Shown piece by piece: positions 47,385-60,210 of a DNA stretch of 64,000 bases. The stretch covers positions 372,001-436,000 of the forward strand of contig JAHLTZ010000005.1 in the NCBI GenBank assembly GCA_025786725.1. The letters are read 5' to 3'. The first letter of the stretch is position 1. Each line of letters begins with the position of its first letter. The notes beneath the pieces were generated by a model, which searched no databases, was not told the origin of the DNA, and worked only from the letters and a program-made list of their open reading frames with translations. The translations under genes and the position numbers were made by a program. Origin of the DNA: Syncephalis fuscata. Its lineage: Eukaryota; Zoopagomycota; Zoopagomycetes; Zoopagales; Piptocephalidaceae.

Positions 47385-48896
47385 CCAATTGCACTATCAA
47401 TTGAATAAATGAGTAATAAAGTATGTTATTTTTATTAATTTAGTTTTTAATAGAGGCCAGCATAAACATGATAGGTCATTTATTTACGTATGTTATTGCA
47501 TTAAAATTAAGCAATTTATTAGCCATCAATGATAATCACATCCCAATGACTACTTGATAGCATTCACGTAATTAAAGTAAATATTTTTTATTGAACATGA
47601 TGGTGTATGATGCGTGACATCAAAGTTTAAAATACTCATCATCGTAGATCCATTATCCAGTATACATATATAGTCTATCCATTTATATCATTCCCATTCT
47701 ATTCTACACTACTATATATCATTCTATAATATACTAAACACGCTCTATTGTTTATATGTTTCAATACATTTCACTCATTCGCTTATTACGTTGTATGCAC
47801 TATAACTTCATCAATGTTTCTATGCTTTGCCATTGTGTCTTTATTCTATCATCTATTATTTTACACTTATCCAACTATGCTTTAACCAAAACTGCTTGTG
47901 CTTTTGTTCTAGCTTTATTATATACAAATGTCGACTAATGTCGTTCATCTGTTCATGCATATGTGCTCAATAGCTTCAACACTGTTAATTTTCACTTTGT
48001 ATTGTATAATCATTATATTGTATATATATATATTATAGTATTTACAAGCTATTTGGAACTGTTGTCCGTTTTGTTCTAACTTTATTAATAATAAAGTTTA
48101 ACTTATTTTGCCCATTCCATCTATTAAACTATATATAATTGAAATCTATATCAAATATAAAAAGAATGTCTAATTCAATTACACGAGTATTATTAAACAT
48201 AGCCATTTGACCATCAATCACAGTATAACTAAATAATCAATCATCATTATTTATCTCCACTCGGCACCATGTTCGGCCAATCAAATTTGTAATCCAACTA
48301 CGCGTATGTTATCAAACGTAGTTATTGGAATGCCATAATTTTGGTGAAATGCTGTTATTTACATGATTGAAACTGCCACACGCTCGACGCTTTTTCTGTT
48401 ATTTAAATAATCTGCACTTGCTCTACTATTGCATTTTCAGTCATTTCAGCATATGCTACAGTCGTAGTATTGATATCTGTTTCATTCATATTTTATTTAG
48501 TGTCAGCTTTTAATTTTGTTTAATTGAATCAGGGGAAGTTTTATCTGCTTATTTCGATCATCACTAATATACCAATAATAAAGCATGAATTTAGAAGAGT
48601 ATATTTATTAATATAATTTTTAATAGAAGCCAGCATAATGCAACAAGTTGTTTATATTATTATTAGAGCAGTATGAGTTGTCATAGTCTTAGATACACAC
48701 ATAGAATAACGTGCATGATCCACTCAGCAGTCAGTTAAAAACCGGAATTTTACCAATAAATTAGCACTCAGTGTATTATTTCTATTGTTGCAGTATCCCT
48801 TTTTATTTGCTCTAGTTACCATTTATTGTCTACACTATATTGGCTTTGTATTTCTCGCTCAATTTGCTTTAATTCTATTAGTGAAAATAATTAGAC
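47385..48896. other. Inner part of right inverted-repeat arm, gene-free
   Basis: From 47479 this is the reverse complement of the left arm's inner part. No motif-bearing ORF. Confidence 0.5.
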
Positions 48897-50008
48897 ATGA
48901 AGCAACCAAGCCACTCCTTGTTTGGCTTTTCTACTTTGCCAATACAAATCTATACTAGACTATCGTCGCTATTATTGCTTCTTTTGCTTTTGTCGGGACC
49001 TAATCCGTCATTAGCTGGTATCAATAAAGCGCTACCTACTCTCTTTCGACGCCAATTAAGCTGCCAAAGCTCAATCATGTAGCACCAGCGCGAGTAATGC
49101 TGACCTCTGTTGTATTCCAAACTATGGTCTTTTTAAATTATCTCTGCAGGTACGTATGATAAGAATAAAAAATAAAGGGCGGTGTTTTAATAAAACTACC
49201 AGTGGGACACAACATTAGGACCAGCCAACGCTTTTACTATTCATGGATTATGGCCCGATGGTTGGTAAGTTGTACAGCTTATAAATGATAAATAGCCAAT
49301 TAACACTAAATTATAGTAATGGCGAGCGTGCGCCTGAAAATGGATGTGATCAGAACGTCAGTACAAGAATGCTGGTAAAATTGTCAAGTCAAATGACCAA
49401 GATCTTTACAATAAAATGACAACGTATTGGCCCTCAAACAAAGGCACCGACAGTGGATTCTGGTAATGAAATTACAATTTATGTAAATTATATTTTAATT
49501 AATTTATTACTAGGACCCATGAATGGAACAAACATGGCACCTGTGTTTCTACACTGAGTCCCAAGTGTTACGGTAAAGATTACAAGGCTAACAAAGATAT
49601 GATCGACTATTTCAGTGATGCCATTACGCTTCGCAGCAAGTATGACGTTTACGATGCTTTCGCTAAGGCTGGCATTAAGCCTGGTGACCAGACGAATAGC
49701 GATCAATTTACAAGTGCTTTAACAAACAGTTTGGCCGCAGTCTTACTCTACGATGCGCTAGTGGCAAGATTACCGAAGCGATGCTTTATTTTACAGTTTC
49801 AGGAAGAAATTACGAACTGACAGATCCACCAAGATCCGGAAACAGTGGCTGTGGCGGTCAAATATCGTGGCCAGCTAAGACTACTAAAAACTCTACAGAT
49901 GGTAATAATGACAACAATGGTAACAATGGCAGCGACAAAACAGCTAGCAGCATTGGTGGTGTATCAGCTGTTGCCTTTGTCATTGCTGTGTTGACGCTAT
50001 TTGTCTAA
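48897..50008 (+). CDS. Secreted, GPI-anchored RNase T2 (right copy)
   Basis: A signal peptide MKQPSHSLFGF plus a Leu run is followed by DLCCIPNYGLF. The active-site blocks are intact: NAFTIHGLWPDGW near 49222 and THEWNKHGTCVSTLSPKCYG near 49515, with the catalytic His residues present. Introns separate the N-terminus, CAS I, a middle exon (GERAPENGC) and CAS II. The C-terminus is a Asn/Gly-rich linker then GSDKTASSIGGVSAVAF-LTLFV, fitting a GPI-anchor signal, so the nuclease may be wall- or membrane-bound. Frame slips near 49075 and 49735 interrupt the frame; since catalytic residues are intact, consensus indels or very recent decay are both possible. RNase T2 cleaves single-stranded RNA. Confidence 0.7.
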
Positions 50009-50084
50009 ACAGTCTACGCTAGTAATAAATGCTTTATTGCTTATAAATACAATGGTTTGATAGCTATTTGTTGCCTTGTGTCAT

Positions 50085-50920
50085 TTATGGCGAGGTTGCC
50101 GTATAACTTACTGTGTGGTCAAATGTTTTCATATCACGACCACTTTCAAGAAACGTAATAATCTCGCGTAGAAATACTGCTGCATCATTGCCAAGATAAA
50201 TAGCAAGACGTTGTGTAAGTCGTTCACGCCATACGTCATCGCTGTCGCTATTAGAGGCGTTGACGAAGGATGGTGTCGTATCTAGTAGCACTTCAATGGT
50301 ATACGTCATGACAATATCATCGTTATCGTCACCAAGAAGTGCACTTAATTCTCGTTCAACAAATGGTCGTAGTCGTCGTAAATGATGTGTCTTAATTCGT
50401 GATACAATTACATTGCGAGGTGGATTATCTGCACGCAATGAACGACGATAAACACTACGACGATTATGCCATTTTCCTGGTAAACAGGGTGGTGGCTCCA
50501 ATTCATCAAGCGTGCGATGAATCAACTGTCCAGTTGTCGGCTCATCACTATTGCTAGTATTGTCTTCATTGTTGTCATCTTCAGCCAGCATAGCAATCGA
50601 TCGTGGTGGCTGTTTACAAAGTGGACATACGGCTGATGCTTCAACCATCGAGCAATACAGTCAAAGCAGAAACTGTGCAAGCAATCGGTTAAATAAGTAC
50701 GTTGTGTCCATGGCAATAGACATATAACACAAGTCTGTCCTGGTCTATCTATTGTTTTGTCGTTATTGTCATTGCAGGGCTCATCGCGCTTTAGCCGTTT
50801 TACTTTTCGGTTTTCGTCTTCCTTCTCAGCTGTTTGAGCGGCATTACTTGGTAATACCGAGTAGGTTAGCCAGTCCTCGTCTCGCTCCAACCAGTCCTGG
50901 CTACTATCGTCGTCATTCAT
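50085..50920 (-). pseudogene. TOPORS-like RING E3 (right copy, one-base deletion)
   Basis: Mirror copy of 38464-39300 with only a few differences (WTQRTYLT versus WTRRTYLI, EPTTG versus ELTTG, VNAS versus VTAS). One base is missing near 50634 in the codons for HQPVCPLC, splitting the RING before its last two Cys. The remainder is open in the shifted frame. This is either a real inactivating deletion or an assembly error. Confidence 0.6.
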
Positions 50921-52053
50921 AGCTAGTTGGCTCGTAATTAAGTTATGTATCGACAAATAGTACAAACGGAAGCTGTTTTAAATATTAAACAAATTACTGT
51001 TATGGTTTCATATAGCCATCGAACAAGATTTGATTGTTGTAATTGTGCTTGTCTTAATATTGTTTGTTTATTGTCTATCAGTATTAGAAATGCAAGTGTA
51101 TGTTATATATACATTACACTATATCATTTAATTAAATACACAACAGTAAAGATATATTGGATTAAAAATAAATCATGTAGCCATTCACGTAATTGATATA
51201 TCCAGTGTGTATCGTTTATGACTATTTTTCTACACTCGATTTGTTGTATGTCATGCTTTATAATCCAGAGTACGACAACGTTCAGGAATATATGTTCAAA
51301 ATCTTTAGAATGTTAAACATATTGTAATATTTATTACAATACTAAACATGATTATACTATCGGTTGAAACTGTACTGAATTGGTTTGTCGTCAGTATACT
51401 AACAATGTGAATAATGGCAATGAAATGTATGGTTATTTTACTATATGCTTTATCAAATAAGGCACCCATAAACAAACAAGTTTTCTATAATTTTTATTAG
51501 TGTAAATGCAGCTATAAATACAATCTTGCTGGTATAATTGTATAATTTGATCATAAAAATAATGAATCGAAAAAAAAGATGACAATGTTACTTGGCAAAG
51601 ATTAGATCTAAGATTGTATGATCAAATCTATAGAATACAACTATAAATAGACAATTGATTGTTTATTGTTGCTTCATTATTCCATTTAATTATCTTGCAC
51701 GTTGTCATTATATTTGTATCAATAGCGCGTGTATGACGATGTAAGCTACTAATTTGAATTAAACATATTATTTAAATTCACCTTTTTAATTAACTGCATG
51801 GTTATTAGTTTCTATTTTGAGTTATTATTTACTTAATTTATTTTGATTTCATGCTGGCTATTATCAAAATACAGATTTCCCTCGCTTAAACAATAAAACC
51901 TATATTGATGGATATAAATCTAATGTCCTATAAATAAGCTAGCTATTTGCCGATTTTTATTTCGCTATTACAAATACACTTCATTTTACGTCTGCTAGTT
52001 TTTATTGCTGCAACAGCAATATTTATAAAATTATAGATATTAGACAAAGGCTC
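50921..52053. other. Intergenic; right arm ends near 51331
   Basis: AT-rich. The first 410 bp belong to the inverted repeat. Beyond about 51331 the sequence is unique and nothing is recognised. Confidence 0.35.
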
Positions 52054-53220
52054 ATGATGTTATCTAGAACCAAGTACCTTTTATTACCATTAGTGCTGCT
52101 GTCAGCCGGCCAAAGTATGGCAACATTTTTAGACATATTTATTGAAAAAGGTAACAACTCAATGAATTTATTTACAATGCAATAACAATTATAACACAAT
52201 GCTAGATCCTATTTTTGGATATGAATTGGATCATCTAGTGCGTTTGGTATCAAGGGTCTTAGTATTAAATCATATGCAGAGAAAGAAGATGATGCATATG
52301 TTATGAAAGCAAAATACTATACAAATAACAATGGCCAACTCAAAACTGAGGTTATATGTGGTAATAGCCAACTGTATATAAGGACTTTAAATTATATCAG
52401 GTACGTACACTTATTATTATTTTAACCTGTCGAAGCAATAACTTTATTTGAAGGATATATATTACCGAGACTATAACATGTTTGAGGCAAATTCCTCACC
52501 TCATCCCTTTTACTCGGCTATTAAGAAGTTTTCTCCTATAATTGGCTATGTTTGCTACATGGTTGTTAAGCCAAAATGTGGAAATGAATTGTCATTTATT
52601 AGTCCTTGGAGTGTTGCTCATGTGGAAATACCAAAATCTAGCTTTTTAATTCTTATAAATCGCAAGTATACATTAATTATGCCAATACTATGCTAATCAG
52701 CAATTAAATAGTTATACACAAAATGCAAAAAAAGGAATGGTCAATGAGCGAAGCTATTAGCACTTGTAAGTTAAATATTTAAATATCTATGTTGGTAAAT
52801 ATACTTATAATAATATCAGGTGTTTGTGTTACGAATAATCACATAGTATTTCCCACTGTTGCAAATGTACATGAATTCAAGCATATATTGTCTCCTACAA
52901 TTCATAAAAGTAGAAATGATCAAATTAACCAGGAAAACGATAAATTATGGGCTAATTTAGCATGGTTTTATTCAAAAGTTGAACTTGGTTTAACGCGCGA
53001 TCAGGCATTAGAATATGTTAGAAGAAAATACAAATATCTAGCACTACCAACAATCAATCCACCTTCTTATTATCCGCGACGATACAAAGATCGTTATAAC
53101 GATCCTTTGATCGCTAGCACGCCTGCTATTGATCATCAGGCGAGTTTTCCAGTGAACATTAATGGCGAATTACTTCCTCCTCCGCCTTATACCCATGATG
53201 ATAATATTGCAGCGACATAG
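52054..53220 (+). CDS. Secreted protein of unknown function
   Basis: Begins MMLSRTKYLLLPLVLLSAGQSMA, a clear signal peptide. Exons then carry AFGIKGLSIKSYAEKEDDAYVMK near 52240-52310 (after a probable frame slip near 52235), TEVICGNSQLYIRTLNYI, and DYNMFEANSSPHPFYSAIKKF with WSVAHVEIPKSSFL (52463-52660). The last exon, 52820-53220, includes ANVHEFKHILSPTIHKS, WANLAWFYSKVELGLTRDQALEYVRRKY and a Pro/Tyr-rich tail (PPPYTHDD). No family is recognised. The QALEYVRRKY helix may be a short interaction motif. Exon joins are approximate. Confidence 0.45.
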
Positions 53221-53546
53221 CTTAATTAATAAACAATATTATAATATTGCTAATTTCTAATATCCATGCTTCATTAAAGTAAGCAATTATAATATATATT
53301 CAATAGAAACGTATATTATAAATATAAATATATACAATCCACATTAAACACTGTTTAATACTTAAACGAATGGTTTATTGGCGTTTGTTCATAACAGCAG
53401 TGTGCATCAAGCAGATGCTACAAATATAGAACGTGATATTGGAATATAGCTTAGCAGAAGTTATTGGAAGAGTCTGCCAAATGCCATCATCTTATCTTTT
53501 ACGGGCGTATTGGACGTCGCCAAATCGCACATGCTTGTAGCAAGAA
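53221..53546. other. Intergenic between convergent genes
   Basis: AT-rich, nothing recognised. Confidence 0.3.
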
Positions 53547-54655
53547 TCAACCCGCCAAATCGATTATGGTTGTAGAAGCTGCGAGCTGTACACTTATACT
53601 GGCGCCGCACTTTTCATCGCCATCATACTCACACACATTATATATCGGCTTATCAGGATCTGGAAAGTGCATAACACGTGCCTTACGAGCATGAGCAAAG
53701 TTAGGATCAGTACCGCGTAAGTGAGGTACAACGTCGTCGGAAGAGATGATACGAAGGTAATTGTTGCGATCCAACATGTCTAGAACCCAGCTCGAGAATG
53801 CAAGTGTCGTGGTAATCGGCTCGGCAAAAGTATAGGTCATACTTGGCTTAAGGCTTGGCTCCTTTAATGCCAAATGGAGCGAAAACAAACGTGCTACGGC
53901 TGCTCCTAACGAGTGGCCCACTGAAATAATAGAGTAGTCTTTATATCCAAGTCGAAGTCGCTTTAATGCCTCAACCGCCTTTGGAATGTGCTTCAAAGCA
54001 GTTGCTTGAACACCAGCATAAATTCTAGCATCACTTTGAGCATTTGGAAAAAGATTTTGATCAAGTGGAACAGCTCGGCTATCTGCATTATAGAATACCG
54101 AATCATAGACGCCAAATGTACCTCGAAACGCTACGGTAATCGTTTTATGTACTTTAGACAACGTAATAAGCCAGTGCTGACCAACTTCTGAAGTCCAGTG
54201 CATAATATGATGATTTTTGACCAATAGACTCTTTTTTCTATTATTTGCATCGACCAGCTCGGTCGACTCCATGGCTATGGCCGTCTTTTTACTACAATAC
54301 GGCAGGCTGGTAAGAATAGCATGGCGGAAAATAACGTCCAGTTTAAACTTGTCTTTCGACTTGAACACGCCATGTTCTTTTTTAATGCTGTTCGTGGCAG
54401 CTAAATATCTTTCACGAATAATCTTAGCCGATGGTGCCGACAATGGTGTATGGGTTATAATGTATTTTAGAGTATTGGCAACAAGTTGTGGATAGCAAAC
54501 ATTGTTGTCATAGAAACATCGACCAATGTACTGGATCCGGTTGAAGAACGTGTAAGTGATGGTTGTTGATTTGATTGTCTATTACTGAAAAAATTTATGG
54601 ACTGGACAGCCAGTGCATTAATAAGACATAACGACAACCTGGGTATTAGACGCAT
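53547..54655 (-). CDS. Secreted class 3 (fungal) lipase
   Basis: Starts MRLIPRLSLCLINALAVQS at 54655, a signal peptide; a Ser/Gln-rich propeptide-like stretch follows. Restoring one base near 54460 joins it to the catalytic region SAPSAKIIRERYLAATNSI and gives 370 codons. Lipase_3 features: TITVAFRGTFGVYD (oxyanion region), SIISVGHSLGAAVARLFSLHLA (nucleophile Ser in GHSLG), TYTFAEPITTT and SSDDVVPHLRG (catalytic Asp), and a His-containing NFAHARKARVMHF. The usual GQPRVG after the fourth strand is changed to AEPITT, so substrate binding may differ. Cleaves acylglycerols or related esters outside the cell. Confidence 0.8.
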
Positions 54656-55289
54656 ATTCGTTAATAAAGAAAAAGAAAAATCGTAACTTGAAAACAGTAA
54701 GAAAAGTGTAGAATCGTAAAATCTAGAAAAGCACAGATAAAAACCTTTAATGGATCTCGAATATACATATTTAAATACCACGCGGAACAAACACTAGCTA
54801 TATCCAAAATGGGAAATACCGCCGAAGTTACATCTACACATGGTCAAACCAAATTGGAAAGTCGGAGTTAACAAATGTATAACAAGGGCTCTTTTAACAC
54901 TGACGAGTCTTTAGAAATATAATAATAACTATTATAGTTGTACCAAAGACAAGTAATATAAGCAATAGAGTAATCAATGATTAATATTTTAATATTAATT
55001 AACATAATAATATTTTAATTATACAAAACTTGATAAATAATATGTGAAATCTACTACATTTTAACCTATCTGTATCTATATAGTAGTCATTATTGAAAAG
55101 TAAAAATAAACTTTTTATTTTATTAATACTATTGCAAAATAAAACACTGATATTAAAAGCTTTTATTCTTAACAGCAGAATAAAAAACATCGTACGAAGA
55201 CAGCAAATAAAATAATCATCGTAATAAATACAGTTGCATATGCAGAAATAGAATGTAAATGGCGAGAAATAGTAAAATACACTAATAAT
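54656..55289. other. Intergenic, AT-rich
   Basis: The promoter side of the lipase and the 3' flank of the Ser-rich gene. Nothing recognised. Confidence 0.3.
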
Positions 55290-58200
55290 TTAAAGGCAAA
55301 CATTTTGACAACTTTCACGCGCTGAATCATTAAAGACTACTTGCTCGTTTGTCAACGCGTCATGATCATTGTCTTCATGTCCGCCATTAATATCATCATC
55401 ATCATCATCATCGTTGTTGTTATTATTATTGTTATTGTTGTCGCGAATATCAACGTCCATGTCAAGTTCATCTTCATGATCGTCGTTATCACTCGCTATG
55501 TCTTTTAAAGATAACTGAAAACTATTATCCCAGCTATTATTCTCTCTCCATCGACGTTGTTCTTCAAATCGACGTAATCGCGCTTCTTGTCGTTCATCAC
55601 GTTGTCGTAATCGATCTAATAATCGACGTACCTCAGCTACACCACGAGCAGTGAATCAACGCGTTTTCGCTGATCCAATACTTTCTTATTAGCTTCATCA
55701 TTCAACCGAATCATACTACGTTCAAATGCGTCATCATCGCTACTGCTACTATCTTCATCGGGGGCCAGTTGTGTCATATAATGTGTACGTGTAAATGAAT
55801 ATTCACGTCGAACATGAACAGGCAACTCAATTTCACAAAATGGATCATCAGGAATTTGAGCTGTACGTGGTGCAAGTTGGTGCATTTCTTCCGACGATAC
55901 TGAATTACTTTTCTCCAATCGACATGAATTAAATAGCAAATTATCACTTTGCAGCTCATTAGAAGTTGCCGTTATTACCAGTGATGGATGCTTTTCCTTG
56001 TCATTCGAATCTAATACACAGTCAATGCTCTCAGGCGATGCGGGTGGACTTGGCTGTCCATGTTTACTACTAGTTGCAATAGATACTACAGATGTGCTAC
56101 TACGTGATGATGAAGTACGCGAACGGCCCATTAGACCAGCCCGTTTTGAATGGGCACGCCGTGCCGATGGACTACGTGGCTGCACAGGTGGTAGCATCAA
56201 CATAAGCGATTCTTTAATGGGTAAAGTGGCAATAGAATCATCGGCTACTTCAACGTGTTCATTGGCGGGTGTATGTTGTCTAGTAGCCGATGTTGTTGTT
56301 GTAAGCATAGAATCAGAATTAATTTTCATACCAACAGGAACGAGTGGCGGTGTTATTAATAAGGATCGAGTCTGCAAATCATGCAGCTGCTCTAATGATA
56401 ACAAATCCGGTTTATCACTTTCTTCGTTCTCATCGTTGGTCGTTGAATCTATTTCGGACATGGCGACTGTCTTTTGTTGTACCTCTTTCTGTTCTTCTTG
56501 TGGCCTTTCCGGTTCTTGTTCGTCTTCTTCTTCTGGTTGTTGTTCTTCAGTTACTTGCTCTTCTTCAACCATCTGTTCCTCTTCCTCTTCCTTTATTTCT
56601 TCTTCTTTTTGTTGTTGTTGGATCGTTTCTTCTTCTGTTGTCGATAGCAACAAGTGAAATGAATTTGAATCCGGTAATGACGATAATGGCGGTATCTCAA
56701 TTTGATCACCACTCTCAATTGGTTGGTCAAACTCCGCCGCCCTTGCCTCTTCTTCTGCTTCTGCTTCTGCTTGTATATGTTCGCTACACCAATCAGTGTC
56801 CATAAATGGTTCAGGTGTAACACACGTCTCTGCTCGCCATGCAGCCACATCAACACCCATAACAATACTTTGTCGTCGTAGGCCTGAATAATGCTGTTGT
56901 TGCTGTTGTTGTGTGAATGATTTTGCGAACGGACATGAGGTGATGGTGACATAATACGCGTGCGTACAGCATGCCAATCAGGTGCAGAGGCAACACTGGG
57001 TGGTCGTTGAATCAATGCTGGATCAATATGGCCATTACGTCGACCAAGTACACTGGATGAACGACGAGGCGGATACTGCTTAGGAAGACCTTCACGCGAC
57101 TCACGTACTGGCATATCTGGGTCAAGATGGACCTTTGCCCGTTGCCGCCATGCCACCGTAGTGAATTCATAGCGATGACGATCTAGCGAAGCATTAGACG
57201 AAGTACGGCGCAATTCACGCTCTGAACTCATAGAGGCGCGTGAGCTAGGCCGTGAATAAAGCGACGAAGGTGATGCGGGATACCGTCTAGTGTCATCTAG
57301 CTGGCCTATTTCCGAGCGGGCCTGCGCCCGGGCCGCCGTGGCCAATTGAAAGGTCGACACAGTACGTCGTAGGTCGGATACATGCCGCGGCGACTTGATA
57401 GGCGTGGCCGGTCGTGATGTAGTCTTTGGTGGACTAGCCTCAGGTGATCGTCCCATTGATGATACCGATAGTGTCGATGGTGTACGTCGTAATGTACCGC
57501 CAAGTCTTGATGCAGGTCGAGAAGGCGGCGATGACACAGGTGGTGGTGTATTAGCTGCTGCTGCTGCTGCTGCTGCTGCTCGTCGCTGTGCGCGTTCTGC
57601 TGTAGCTAATGATGCATTAGAAGCTGTACGCCTTACACTACGTAGTGGTGATGATGGTGATGGCTGTATGCTAGATGATGGTCTAATAGATCGAATAGGC
57701 GTCGCTGGAATACTGGGCAGTATACAAGGTGGATCAGGTGTAATACACCGTGTAGATGCTGGTGTACTAGGCCGACTACTATTGTTACTACTACGCTGTC
57801 GTATTGATTTATCACTGGCCATTGATGCCACCGCTGAATCTGATGCTTTAGACATCGATACAAACGAAAGAGCCGTGTCAAGTAATAGAATAGATGACGT
57901 GTCATCATTAGACAGCTGTACTTTGTTATTAAGATCTGTATTCAAATCAACACAGTCATCATCTATCGGATCATCATTCTCAGTTGCTTGTAATGATATG
58001 GTGGACAGGCTATCACTATCACCATTATCGCTACTACTGTCGTCAATACTAGAACCAAATAGTAGCATTTGGGCCGGAATAGGTGGTCTACGCATGGGTA
58101 CACGCCGTACTGACATACTACTCGCTAGTGGCACAACAGCTTCATCACTGTCATGCTTATTGGCACTAGAGCCATCACTGTACTCCGACTGGTGCATACT

Positions 58201-58509
58201 TGAATTGGCCGATGAAGGTAAAACACTACGCGCTGTATGGTAAGTTGAACTAGGCGATCCAGATGATAAATACGGTGTAGCTGACGTTGACCGCATCGTC
58301 ATTCGCGGTGATGTGCCATCGCTTGAATCAAAGTATTTGGTAGAATTTAACGCATCGTCATCATCGGTTATGGTAGGTGAAATCGCACAGAATGTCGCTA
58401 CAGATCCATTGATTGCAGTTGAGTAGACGCTGTTGGTACGCGACGACTTACGCCGTAACAGTTTGCGAAAAAAGCGTCTACCAGGCACTTTATCTGGTAT
58501 GAACACCAT
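55290..58509 (-). CDS. Large Ser/Pro-rich disordered protein with C-terminal coiled coil
   Basis: Starts MVFIPDKVPGRRFFRKLLRRK at 58509, a basic amphipathic start. About 600 residues of Ser/Pro/Arg-rich disorder follow, with ten Ala (57556-57587). Repeats of the form RRTxSxxxLAxAxRAQ occur near 57600, 57350 and 57200. AWRxR-type segments occur near 57150 and 56850 (VAWRQRAKVHLDPD; VAAWRAETCVTPEPF). A frame slip near 56900-56950 in a CAA/CAG tract joins to a Glu/Gln-rich region (about 56780-56450) and another Ser-rich region. A slip near 55655 joins to a coiled coil (EVRRLLDRLRQRDERQEARLRRF). The tail contains Asn and Asp runs and ends at 55290. Many RxxS sites suggest kinase regulation. No family recognised. 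Confidence 0.6.
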
Positions 58510-60174
58510 TAATAATTGTACTCAATGTTTTAACAAGTAAATAAATGGTAATAATCTCAAAAATGGTCAATAAAAATCAAGAAAGAAAGTAATATATGAA
58601 TAGTCACTTGGCACTTTTCTCTAATAAAGTAGTCGATACCAACAATTGTCTTTTTCTGTGGAATTCGATCTAATAATAAATATACGATGAAAACGTGTAT
58701 CTATATAGAGTGTGTGTGTGCTTAAAAAGTGATATATAGAGAGAGTAGATAAGTGCGTAAAGCAAAAGGTCACGAAAATTGGTCACGTTGGTATATTGAT
58801 GTGTGTGTGTAAGATAGAATACTGGAATGAAAGTGTTTATCGGAGTTGTGGAGAAGACGAAACGGAGTCACGAGATTTGTATGAATCACGCACACAAATT
58901 GCCACAAATAATAATAATAATAATGATGGATAGTTGATGTTATTGTTACTATTGCTGTAACAGTTACAGGCAAGGACGAATCGTATGGCAGTAGATGTAA
59001 CAATCGATGAACTGGTTGTGGTGGTAGTTGTAATTGTAGGTGTTGCTGTGGTCGCCGTCGTTTCACAGTCCGTTCAAGTGTAGCTGTAATATCCAATTTC
59101 ATTTGTTCTGCCCATAGACGTAATGGCAGAGAGAGAGATAGAATGAAAAGGCACACGCGTATACAAGGATACACCAATGAATAGACAAATGAATAGATAG
59201 GCAAACAGAAAGACAAATACGCGACAAGGACTGAAACGCAGGAATAAAGAAAATCAAGGTGCGTGTAGATACCTAAGAAGTGGCCGGTCGCTCGTTACAG
59301 CTTGAAAGAAAGACGAGGAGAAGAGGAAGAAGAAGCGAAGAAAGAGAAGAAAGTGCAGGAGACGTCAGCGACGGCAACAACAATAGTTGCAAAATAAAAA
59401 GTGTAGAAAAATAGTCAATGAAAAAATCAAGGCTAGAAGAAAGGGATAGACATGTTACGGCCTTTATCATATGCAAGAATGATAAAATAGTTAAGTGGAT
59501 AAAGAGGTCGGTAAGATATGAATATGGCTGTGGCTATGGCTATGGCTGTGGCAGAGTTAGAGAGATAGAGAGAGAAAGAGAGAGAAAGAGAGCCTATCAC
59601 TCTCTGTCTATAGCCGTTGCTACCGCCGACACTGCCACTGTTGTTACTGTGGCCATTGTAGCTGCAAGGCTTAGCAGCATGTGTAATGTGGGTGTGTGCA
59701 TGGTATAAAGGTGCGATAACCACTAGATAATGACAGATAGATAGATACACACATACACACACACACACATCCACCTACCCGCACATCTATGGTAGAATAA
59801 TAGCCTTTGTTATGGATTTTGGAACAGGACGCGTATAATCCATATACAAATGGCCGACTAGTTAATTGGTTGAACAACTATGGCGGTGAAAAGGGAATGG
59901 ATAACCAATGAATGAATATTCAACGCGCTCTCCTTTTCCGGCGTAACATTGAATAACTTGTTGGCGGTAATAAATTGACTAATTGTGTAGATATGCTAAC
60001 AACAACATCCATGAATCACACGCCACCAATGATATTTGCAGATATTATTTATGGGGGGAGGAAGGGGCAGGAGTGACTGTGACTCTCCTCAATAGTAGAT
60101 GACCATGACTATGATAATGGTAGATTACTATGGTGATGGCGTTATTCATTGCCCAAATTAAACCACATATCCAT

Positions 60175-60210
<36 letters not shown>

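Larger units (their letters stand above)
47479..51331. repeat. Large inverted repeat, right arm
   Basis: Partner of 38051-41936. It carries an RNase T2 gene on plus and a TOPORS-like RING gene on minus, in mirror order. Confidence 0.88.

Noticed and set aside
56344-56805. Plus-strand ORF rich in Leu and Val, resembling a membrane protein
   Set aside because: It is antisense to Glu/Gln-rich codons of the Ser-rich gene; such antisense frames read as Leu/Ser runs.
59418-59774. ORFs on both strands across GAGA and GGCTAT repeats
   Set aside because: Simple-repeat translation; no conserved feature.
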